Source of the DNA: Cydia pomonella
Taxonomy: Eukaryota; Arthropoda; Insecta; Lepidoptera; Tortricidae
Length of the DNA: 64,000 bases
Assembly (NCBI RefSeq): GCF_033807575.1
Contig: NC_084716.1
Span: forward strand, 2,790,001-2,854,000
Direction of reading: 5' to 3'
The translations under genes and the position numbers were made by a program. The notes under the pieces are model-generated. The model saw only the letters and a program-made list of their open reading frames with translations. It ran no database searches and was not told where the DNA came from. Every line of letters begins with the position of its first letter. The first letter of the stretch is position 1. Of the stretch, positions 56,546-64,000 are shown piece by piece.

Positions 56546-56756
56546 ATTTTACTTACATCAATAGGTCATTGTGCAAAATTAAATCGAATATGTTGTTGAC
56601 GAAATATACTGAAAAGCAGATTAGCTTACTCGGTATTGTCTCTTCCCTGCCAAAGGTCCTAAATTCAAATCTCATTAAGAGCATCTTTTTGTTCGTTGAG
56701 TTTATTTTTTCTTTAGATATGGAGTTTTTATGTATTTAAGTAGGTACCTAATTTAT

Positions 56757-56890
56757 CTTTATCCATCATAATACAATACAATACAAATACTCTTTATTGC
56801 ACTCAATAAAAACAATACAGAGAGAACAGCATCAGAATTAAAGGTAAACAACAGGCGGTCTCAACGCTAAAAAGCTATTTCTTCCAGACA
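56757..56890 (-). repeat. LINE 3' UTR and tail, minus strand
   Basis: On the minus strand: CAATAAAGAGTATTTGTATT followed by GTATT repeats, preceded by GGTTGTCTGGAAGAAATAGC and TTTTTAGCGTTGAGACCGCC. I recall this pattern as a very common lepidopteran LINE 3' end. There is no coding sequence. Confidence 0.6.
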
Positions 56891-57329
56891 ACCTTTAGGT
56901 AGCGGAAATCGATAAATTTACACAATGATAGTAATGTTGTGTAACAATTCAGAATAAAAAAATAAAATAAAATATTTATTTAACTATCCCACAAAATGAT
57001 AACAATAAAAGAACAACCTTATTAACAGTATTCTTATCATTTTCTGTTTTCTGGGAAACAGATTAAAATCCCGGCTTCCTCAAACATAAGATTATTTTAA
57101 GGAAATTTAGTAATCCAATTATAATTCCACTTTAAGCATAATTTTGCTACGCGAACGCTTGGCTCGAATAAGCATAATACTGTATTCGAAAAAGCAATTA
57201 TAAAATATATTTCAAATTTTCAACGAAATTGATAACAATTTAAGAAAGTAAAGGAATCGCTTAAATTAATTGGATATTAAGTTATATTCCATGAACTGGA
57301 AGTTCTAATTTTATAAAATTCGGTTATTT
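56891..57329. other. Non-coding stretch
   Basis: AT-rich, with AATAAAATAAAATATT-type low complexity near 56960. Confidence 0.4.
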
Positions 57330-58125
57330 AGGGCTCCGTACCTCAAAAGGAAAAAACGGAACCCTTATAGGATAATGTTGTTGCCCGTCCGTGCGTCTGT
57401 CTGTCTGTCTGTCAAGACCTTTTATTTCAGGACCGCGTGGAGATATCAAGTTGAAATTAAAACCATGTTAACGTCTACAGTCCCTTTAAGCTGTGAAAAA
57501 ATCAAACTTCTAAGTTAATATAAAAATAAAGATACGGCCGTTTATGACGCAACGTATATTTCGACATTCTCAAGTGAATCAAAATTTATAGGGTACTTCC
57601 CGCTGACCTAGAACTATTAAATTTGGCAAGTAATATCGTCTTATACTACAAGTACAGGAAAAAAGCGGCCAAGTGCGAGTCGGACTCGCCCATGAAGGGT
57701 TCCGTACCATTTATGACGTATTAAAAAAAAACTACTAAAACTAAAACTAGATCACGTTCAAACCAATTTTCGGTGGAAGTTTGCATGGTAATGTATATCA
57801 TATTTTTTTTTTAGTTTTATCATTCTGTTATTTTAGAAGTTACAGGGGAGGGGGGACACACATTTTACCACTTTGGAAGTGTCTCTCGCGCAAATTATTC
57901 AATTTAGAAAAAAATGATATTAAAAACCCTCACTATCATTTTTGAATACCTACGGACAGACAGACGGACATGACGAATCTATAAGGGTTCCGTTTTTTGC
58001 CATTTGGCTACGGAACCCTAAAAATCTAAAAACTATTAAATTATAAAAAGATAAAAAATAATTAAAAATAAGTTAAATTTGTACGGAACCCTCAGTGGGC
58101 GAGTCAGACTCGCACTTGTTTTATT
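57330..58125 (+). repeat. GGGTTCCGTA-family repeat (third subfamily), host of a nested copy
   Basis: It opens AGGGCTCCGTACCTCAAAAG and ACGGAACCCTTATAGG, with a GTCTGTCTGTCTGTC block, ACCGCGTGGAGATATCAAG and TATACTACAAGTACAGGAAA. After the insertion it resumes CTAAAAACTATTAAATTATA and closes GTACGGAACCCTCAGTGGGC, GAGTCAGACTCGCAC. Confidence 0.8.
57663..58022 (-). repeat. Nested long-form GGGTTCCGTA repeat, minus strand, deleted
   Basis: It starts GCGGCCAAGTGCGAGTCGGA and ends GGCTACGGAACCCTAAAAAT, as in 55011-55872, but keeps only one internal unit and jumps from GAATACCTA straight to CGGACAGACAG. It sits inside the subfamily-3 repeat in opposite orientation, so it inserted later. Confidence 0.8.
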
Positions 58126-58809
58126 TAGCCTTAGGGATTATAATGATAATGTCTTAAGATATTAAGTTCGCCATTTGTAAGTTTTTTTAAGCAGGAAAGT
58201 TTAAATAAACATAGTATTATTACAATAAACATATTTATCAAGCAATAAAAACAAATATAAATCCCTCTTAACCCCTTCGCTGTCTACGGTCGCTGGGTCC
58301 GCATTTTATTATGCAGTTAAGCAGTGGCATGCGGTTTGCGATCTCAGCTGCAGTGTGCAGTACACAGCTTATTTACTCGTACCTAAATAGGAAAGATGGT
58401 TTTAACTTATCACCAAGTTGGAAACCAGCGATCCAGATCCTTTCGCCGTTAAACGCAAGTTTGGCGAACCTAACGCAAGTTTAAAATGTACCATACTATT
58501 TGTGATAATAAATAAAAAAAAAAAAAGAAGTTAAAGCCAAGAGATCTATCTTCTGACAAGTGCGCGCATATAGTGAATCTTGCGTGTCGGACTATTGTCA
58601 ATAATTTAATATTTAAATTCACCCGATATCAAAGTTTGAAAAGCGCTCGAAACGAACGACGAATAAATTTTGTTTCCTTAACAAAAATCTACCTAAATTG
58701 AACGTTAATTACTAATTTGGATTTACTTTTGCTTTGATTACTTGATGATTTCCTACCGACTTCTTTTTTGGCATTTTTTTTATTTGTACCTGTCTGTTTT
58801 TCACACTTC
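58126..58809. other. Non-coding stretch
   Basis: A GC-richer patch at 58265-58370 has no sustained frame. There is no supportable gene. Confidence 0.35.
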
Positions 58810-58935
58810 ACAAAATCGAGTGTCTCTTCTTCCTCGCGTTGTCCCGGCATTTGCCACGGCTCATGGGAGCCTGGGGTCCGCTTGACAACTAACCCCAAAA
58901 TTTGGCGTAGGCACTAGTTTTTACGAAAGCGACAA
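58810..58935 (-). repeat. SINE-B 3' portion, minus strand
   Basis: CTTCCTCGCGTTGTCCCGGC, GGCTCATGGGAGCCTGGGGT, and GGCGTAGGCACTAGTTTTTA are the inverse of the SINE-B tail (11025-11110). The short tract CGACAAAATCGAGTGTC(T) lies on both sides (58811-58823 and 58929-58946), a probable target duplication. Confidence 0.7.
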
Positions 58936-59524
58936 AATCGAGTGTCTATTAAACATATGTTTGTTTTATGCATATTAAGAACGTAACTCTTTATTTATTT
59001 GATTTATTAACTAACTACTACTATCAATTAACTAGCCATCAATATCGGTAATCTGTATCGGTATCGCCGGTTATCCATAAAAATCGGTATCGGTATCGTA
59101 TCGGCAAAATCATGTATCGTTACATCCCTATTTTAAACGTTAATTGCAGCAGTCTCATATAAACCAAAGCGGCTCTGATTAGATTAGAAATTCTTTACAA
59201 AGTAACTCTAATGTAAAGAATTTTCACAAAAATGCTCACGAAAGCAAACGTTACCTGTTTTAATAAATGTGAGCATTTACCTCTGTATAATCCTGGTTTA
59301 AAATTAAGTTTATTTCTAACATCATGCATTTCAAAAAACACTAATTAAAGTACACTTTGCTTTTATTTAAAAGTAATTAGTGAGAATAAAATAAGGTTTG
59401 TTTTGAAATGAGTGTTCATTCGAAAAAAAATAAAGATATTTTTTTTGCACATAGAGAACAAACCTATTTAATTGTTTTTTCCATTTTATTATCGCGTAAT
59501 TTTAGCCATTCTCTTCCTCCTATC
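58936..59524. other. Non-coding stretch with ATCGGTATCG cryptic repeat
   Basis: 59040-59115 is a run of ATCGGT/ATCGGTATCG units of irregular spacing. The 63-codon frame at 59408-59599 runs into the LINE-tail repeat and is not credible. Confidence 0.45.
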
Positions 59525-59705
59525 TTAAACCAGCGACACGCTTTGCACGGATTACACAAATCCTTAAACTTAAACCTTCCTCAAGAATCACTCCATTGAT
59601 AGCTCAAGATCGCATGAAAATCGGTTTAATAGTTTTTGAGTTCATCGCGAACATACATACAAAAAGAAAGACGCGGCGCAGGATTTTGTTTTATAAGGTC
59701 TATTG
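59525..59705 (+). repeat. RTE-type LINE 3'-UTR repeat, second copy
   Basis: AACCAGCGACACGCTTTGCA, CCTCAAGAATCACTCCATTG, AAAATCGGTTTAATAGTTTT, TGAGTTCATCGCGAACATAC, TTTGTTTTATAAGGTCT. It has the same blocks in the same order as 16505-16705. Confidence 0.6.
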
Positions 59706-59754
59706 AAGTTCTTGAACTTGGCAGGACAAAATGACATATCAAAGGATTCTTGAA

Positions 59755-60563
59755 AAAGTACAGTTGCCCAGTTTTGCCTCAAACAGAGACGGTTGCGGTG
59801 GCTGAGGCATGTGCACCGGATGGAACCCTCTAGAATACCTCGACGGGTCTTGCTTGGTGCAGTTGCGTATGTTAAATTAAAGGAACGTTGGAAGACGGAT
59901 GCTGAATAGAATAGAATAGAAGAAATTTATTCAGAAAACGCTTAAGTTTAAGTAATACATGAGACGACAGAATCAATTTATTATTAAGCGTCACTGAAAA
60001 GGTCTCCACTCAGCTTAATGTCAAGATACCACCTAAGGATCTCGACGCTGGTCTTCCGTGGAAACCTTTCCGAGAGAGCACAGCTACACGCTAAAGTACA
60101 AAATTTTATATATTTAAGTTTAGAAGTTTCAAGTAAATATCATAAGGCTATAATTATTATTCAATTAAAAACTACAATAACAAATAAATTATTTAAATTA
60201 TCGGTACCTAAACAGTCAGTCAGTCGTCATACAAGGCGAAATAAATTATAGGGTAGGCGTTCGTTCTAGTACATGGCATAGTGATGGCACAGGAGTATAC
60301 CCAATATTTATAATGTTAATGCTGCGCTTTAGAATGTGTTAAGTTAAGCGAGACATGTCAGCATTTGAAATCGATCACCATGTGTTAGGCGACCAAGCCT
60401 GGTTTGATGCGTTAGATAAATAGATAGCAGAATGTGCAGAAAGCAAACCGGGACTGAAACCTCAGGTGGCATGAGCTTTCTCTGCGAAGAATGTGGGAGG
60501 TCGTGCCACTCACGCACCGGCTACTACAGTCACCAAACCAGTTGTCTAAACAGCAATGCATAA
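59755..60563 (+). pseudogene. LINE C-terminus with C2H2-like finger, split by a nested element
   Basis: The 5' part (59780-59905) reads RRLRWLRHVHRMEPSRIPRR, then VLLGAVAYVKLKERWKTD. After an inserted block of about 425 bp it resumes KRDM-like RRDMSAFEIDHHVLGDQAWF, then DALDK, a stop, and finally CEECGRSCHSRTGYYSH...SCLNSNA then stop (60561-60563). LRW.GHV.RM...R.PR..L at the front and a C..C...CHSR.G..SH finger at the end are typical of a LINE C-terminus. Confidence 0.8.
59906..60330 (-). mobile_element. Nested LINE 3' end, minus strand
   Basis: Read on the minus strand, ALSERFPRKTSVEILRWYLD, then IKLSGDLFSDA and stop (about 60020-60105) is followed by an AATAAA-type signal and a TATTC tandem tail (59906-59925 on plus: GAATAGAATAGAATAG). 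It looks like a 5'-truncated retrotransposon that landed in the older LINE. Its family is unknown to me. Confidence 0.6.
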
Positions 60564-60727
60564 ATCGTCTGCAAAAGACGCATGAAGAATAGGTGATTAA
60601 TGAAGTTCGTAAGACTGAGACAAGAACTTACCGCCAAAAAGTTCGCAAACAATCAAAGTTATGCTCTCATTTTAAAACGACATTCTTAAATTACATGAAA
60701 CTTGGCATGAATAAATTATATAATGAC

Positions 60728-60950
60728 GACCGGTTTGGCCTAGTGGGTAGTGACCCTGCCTACGTAGCTGATCGTCCCGGGTTCAAATCCTGGTAAGGGC
60801 ATTTATTCGTGTGATGAGCATGGATACTTGTTCCTGAGTCATGGGTGTTTTCTATGTATTTAATTTATATATTATATATATCGTTGTCTAAGTACCCTCA
60901 ACACAAGCCTTATTGAGCTTACTGTGGGACTTAGTCAATTTGTGTAAGAA
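60728..60950 (+). repeat. SINE-A copy, small internal deletion
   Basis: The head and B box are intact. The segment between TATGTATTTAA and TTTATATATTATATATA is shortened by about 20 bp relative to 56281. It ends at TCAATTTGTGTAA without the (ATTT)n tail. Confidence 0.85.
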
Positions 60951-61684
60951 ATATTCATCACCATAATGCACTAAGGTGGATTTATTTATTTATTTATTTA
61001 TATGCCAGTATTGGGTTAAATACTCGTAGTTACACTACTGTACGAGTATATAGATTATAGTCTGGAATAGATGATTAAAAAGTCAAAAGCACTTACTACG
61101 AACACATTACATATAATACCTATATGAAATCTGCAACAGCGCAGTCATCTTATGAAAAGACATTCTCGTGAGACCCGACAGGCTTTGGCTGAATAAAGCT
61201 ACCGATGCCTACCAAAAGACGACTCAAGCAAGAAAGTTTTTTGTCACATAGTATATCTGTTTTTCATAAAATTTGCGATGAAATTAAATTTACGTTCAAT
61301 ATATTTTTATATAAAAGTGATCCACTTTTAATTACAAGCCAATCTGTTCACAATGCTGAAATCAAAAAATTAATAAAATTTAACTCATTTTATTTTCTGA
61401 CCTCATCATTGTTACAGTTACAGTATCAGTGAAAACCGCAAACACAAAAAGTCTCATTTATGATACAAAGGGTGAAATATTTTATTTAAATGGAATGATT
61501 TGAATTTGACCCGCATCGTTCGTTGAATTAAATATTTACACGCGCTTGATAGTTCGCGGTATAAAATACAATACATGGCTATCGCCAATTAAGGTGAACC
61601 GCAGAGAAATGGGCTAACATTTTACATTTATTTTGTTGAAGGAATTCTTTTAATAGTTTTTTTTGCGAGATATGAGCTAAACTA
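60951..61684. other. Non-coding stretch
   Basis: (TTTA)n at 60983-61001. The 75-codon frame at 61205-61432 is unrecognised. Confidence 0.35.
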
Positions 61685-61689
61685 CCAAA

Positions 61690-62040
61690 CTACCAACTCT
61701 CAGTGAACTTCGGTCGCCAGACATCAACTTCCGCTTCTTTTCGCCATCGCCCTACGCGACAACATTTCCATCCTCACCACTTAGATGGTTGGCAGTCCTC
61801 AACTGTGCGTTTCTCCAACAAACTTCCTGCCTCGCACAGCTAAACTGTGGAATGAACTGTCGCCTGCGGTATTTCCGGACCGATACGACCTTCAAACCTT
61901 CAAGAAAAGAGCGTATTCCCATCTTAAAGGCCGGCAATGCACTTACAACCCCTCTGGTGTTGCAGGTGTCCATGGGCGGTGGTAATTGCTTACCATCAGG
62001 TCCATCTGCTCGTTTGCCTCCTGTATCATAAAAAAAAGGT
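61690..62040 (+). pseudogene. LINE C-terminal fragment
   Basis: The frames mix (one or two shifts). TVRFSNKL in one frame is followed by [20 protein letters not shown], then [20 protein letters not shown] in the next. It ends VHGRW with a short 3' UTR and poly(A) (62030-62037). It is the same family as the minus fragment at 35405-35630. Confidence 0.8.
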
Positions 62041-62252
62041 CAGACAGCCAAAATGTACAGCCAATTTTTTTTTGCTTATTAGTATGACCGATATTTTCAC
62101 CTCGTAAATTATTGCAGGTGAATAAATAAACATTCTGTTTATCCCTTGTACTACGTAACAAAGTCCGGCATCTATTCTATAAATTGTATACAGTGTAAGT
62201 ATTATAAGAGCACGTGTATCAAAAACTCGTTTTCAAATACAGCTGTTTTATT

Positions 62253-62564
62253 TCAACCTTTAATGTAGAAATTCCCGCACGTAAGGATGGAGCCACTGGC
62301 CATCTGTTGCCGCGATATAGCACCGGCGTTACGACTGGAGAGGGCACAGCCTAACCGGGATAGATATTTCACTAAGGGTAGATATTCTTCAATTTGTATA
62401 TTAACTAACTGATTGAGACGCTCAGCAGCATCCATGTCGGGTGTCATATAGTCGGAGTGTGCGTTAACAACATAAGTTACGTGGATGACATGCTTCTGAG
62501 TGCCTCGGTCTGTGGTATACGAGAGCTGCTCAATGTGTGCGAGGCCTATGCTGCTAGTCACGGT
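62253..62564 (-). CDS. Candidate terminal coding exon (103 aa)
   Basis: On the minus strand a good splice acceptor (pyrimidine-rich tract then ATATTTCAG, 62565-62573) precedes an open exon in phase 0. It reads TVTSSIGLAHIEQLSYTTDR, then GTQKHVIHVTYVVNAHSDYM and MDAAERLNQLVNIQIEEYLP, ending LTCGNFYIKG and stop. AATAAA overlaps the stop region at once (62245-62251). Composition is protein-like (mixed hydrophobic and charged, no low complexity). I do not recognise the family. It lies between two LINE relics, so it could be part of a mobile element or a captured exon. Confidence 0.4.
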   Translation of the reverse strand, partial: TVTSSIGLAHIEQLSYTTDRGTQKHVIHVTYVVNAHSDYMTPDMDAAERLNQLVNIQIEEYLPLVKYLSRLGCALSSRNAGAISRQQMASGSILTCGNFYIKG

Positions 62565-62644
62565 CTGAAATATAATGTTTAAAAAAGCCAGTAGGTCGTC
62601 TTTGAGTGCGACCGCAACAAATATTCGGATAATTCGCAATTGAG

Positions 62645-63107
62645 CTAAACGACAGTACTATGGTCCGGGTAACCCAATTTAAATATTTAGGCCATGTGGT
62701 TGAGGCCGACATTAAGGACGACATGGACATCGAAGGGGAGCAGAGGGCCTTATAGGTTGCTCCGGGGGGTACGGATTACTCTTTTTGGAGCTTTTTGTAC
62801 TTCCCTGTATACCTGCAACCTTTGGGTTCAGTATTCGCAGCGGGCCTATGGGGCTGTCCGTGTCCAATATAATAACGCGTTCCGGGTGTTTGTGGGACTG
62901 CCTCGCTTCTGTAGCGCACCAGGAATGTTTGCGGAGGCGCGCGTTGATTGTTTTCAGACGACCTTGCGCAGGCGCGCCGCATCCCTGGTGCGCCGGGTGC
63001 GGGACAGTCTCAACATCATCTTAAGAATGATAGGGGATAAGCCTGATTGTCCGCTAATGCTACACTGTGCGGGACTACATTCCCTTATGGGCTCCATAAA
63101 ATGGTAA
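62645..63107 (+). pseudogene. LINE RT C-terminus
   Basis: It begins TMVRVTQFKYLGHVVEADIK, then DDMDIEGEQRAL and a stop. A small deletion and frame change lead into GVRITLFGAFCTSLYTCNLW, VQYSQRAYGAVRVQYNNAFR and GMFAEARVDCFQTTLRRRAA. It ends SLMGSIKW then stop, with a 3' UTR to AATAAATG at about 63220. FKYLGHVV.AD..DD.DIE and LF.A.CTSLYTC.LW match the minus fragment at 41660-41990. Confidence 0.82.
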
Positions 63108-63336
63108 CTGGTAGGAGTGGTAGGTTAAGTGTGTAGGTTTAGGTATAATTTTTAGGCTTAGGTCCTAACACTTTGGAAACTGCTTTTTACTAAGAAAATG
63201 TATGTGTCAAAGTTACATGAAATAAATGTTTTCAAATGCTCAAATTATTCACGTACAATCAACAGATTACTTTAAATATCACGCAGGCGTCATCTAAATC
63301 TGTGAAACGTCTCATACAATAAATTAAAGGAGATAA

Positions 63337-63600
63337 TTATAAAACTGAAACGGGACTAGAGCGCGTGCGCTTTCTTTTATTATTTGGCGTGACGTTTCAC
63401 AGACTGGGGGCCTACCGGGAAAATCGAAATTCGCAAATTGCGGGGATTTTTCTCTTTTACTCTTACTAAGACGTAATTAGCGTGACAGAGAAAAATGCCC
63501 GCAATTCGTCAACTTCGATTTTCGCGGTAGGCCTCCTGACTCTGAAAGTGATTGCACGAGGTCAAATCCCGTTTTAGTTGTTAAATAATGAGTGAAAATC
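63337..63600. mobile_element. Foldback MITE with a second foldback in its loop
   Basis: The outer arms pair AAAACTGAAACGGGACT (63342-63358) with ATCCCGTTTTAGTTG (63566-63580). The inner arms pair GGGCCTACCGGGAAAATCGA, then ATTGCGGGGATTTTTCTCT, with AGAGAAAAATGCCCGCAATT...TCGATTTTCGCGGTAGGCC (63406-63536). A related outer-arm sequence stands alone at 44038-44110. Confidence 0.6.
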
Positions 63601-63721
63601 GTGTTAGTTTAAATTAACATAATTCAGGGAAATACTAACGAATTAGAGTAAGTTAACGAATTAAGAATTAAGTTATTACATTTATTGGTTAACCAAACAC
63701 ATACAAAACCGCCTGGATCCG

Positions 63722-64000
63722 ATGGATGCCGAGATAGTGATGTTTGCAGATGACGGTTGTGTGATCGTTGCGGCTGACAGCCAGGACCTACTTGGAACAA
63801 AACTAACTAAAGTAATGAACCAAGTGGCATCTTGGTTTTCAGTCAATGGTATGATACTTAATGTAGACAAAACGAATATAGTTCATTTCTCTTTGCGTGG
63901 TAAAAAAGACAAGCCACTGCTTATCACGTGCAACGGCCAGCTTGTCCCACAGGTCGATCAAGTGAAATATCTTGGTTTTGTTATAGATAGCAAACTATCG
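63722..64000 (+). pseudogene. LINE reverse transcriptase, running off the right edge
   Basis: 93 open codons to the window end: MDAEIVMFADDGCVIVAADS, then VASWFSVNGMILNVDKTNIV and VPQVDQVKYLGFVIDSKLS. FADD is the catalytic RT motif; W(F)..N.L.LN..KT....F and KYLG..(I)D..L are the following landmarks. Upstream coding is not recognisable before about 63700, so the copy is 5'-truncated. Its 3' part lies outside the window. Confidence 0.85.

Overview
This 64 kb window is AT-rich eukaryotic DNA from an insect, most likely a moth or butterfly (Lepidoptera). The inference rests on the mix of a 1.3 kb maT-type (DD37D) mariner, many LINE 3' ends, tRNA-derived SINEs, foldback MITEs and a repeat family bounded by GGGTTCCGTA / TACGGAACCC. 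As far as I can recall, that last family is very common in lepidopteran genomes. I see no operons, ribosomal RNA, CRISPR array, phage or bacterial-type gene. The window reads as intergenic or intronic DNA heavily colonised by transposons; every protein longer than about 110 codons that I could recognise belongs to a mobile element.

Layout. 0-7.5 kb: mostly anonymous AT-rich DNA with two MITEs (1799-2271, 5023-5257) and SINE copies. 7.5-16.5 kb: a decayed mariner (7536-8755), a LINE tail inside an inverted repeat (9364-9832), an apparently intact maT element (11438-12740, 355-aa transposase), several SINEs and a LINE fragment. 16.8-19.9 kb: the largest gene-like object, a non-LTR retrotransposon with an 858-aa endonuclease/reverse transcriptase frame and a (TTTGAC)n tail. 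20.7-24.9 kb: LINE tails, one split by a 121-bp MITE, a 385-bp insertion with a 16-bp target duplication, and a large GGGTTCCGTA repeat with a C homopolymer. 26.0-26.7 kb: a nested foldback containing 88 consecutive T. 27.5-34.3 kb: the quietest part of the window. 34.3-42.9 kb: LINE relics on both strands, a 376-bp insertion of the same family as at 21.7 kb with a 17-bp target duplication, and a MITE with ~228-bp arms (37691-38203). 43.1-48.0 kb: three minus-strand copies of a LINE lineage with a YLDD reverse transcriptase, a CCHC finger and an RPDG...WD motif. 48.5 kb: a candidate signal-peptide exon. 54-64 kb: nested repeats, SINEs, LINE tails and one candidate terminal exon (62253-62564, minus).

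How the parts relate. The non-autonomous families (SINE-A, SINE-B, the MITEs and the 380-bp mini-LINE) depend on proteins from elements like the LINE and mariner copies seen here. Only the maT element looks potentially functional. Insertion-within-insertion at 9.4, 20.8, 40.4, 57.3, 59.8 and 63.4 kb gives a relative order of activity. Two short open segments with good splice signals are the only hints of host genes, and both are weak.
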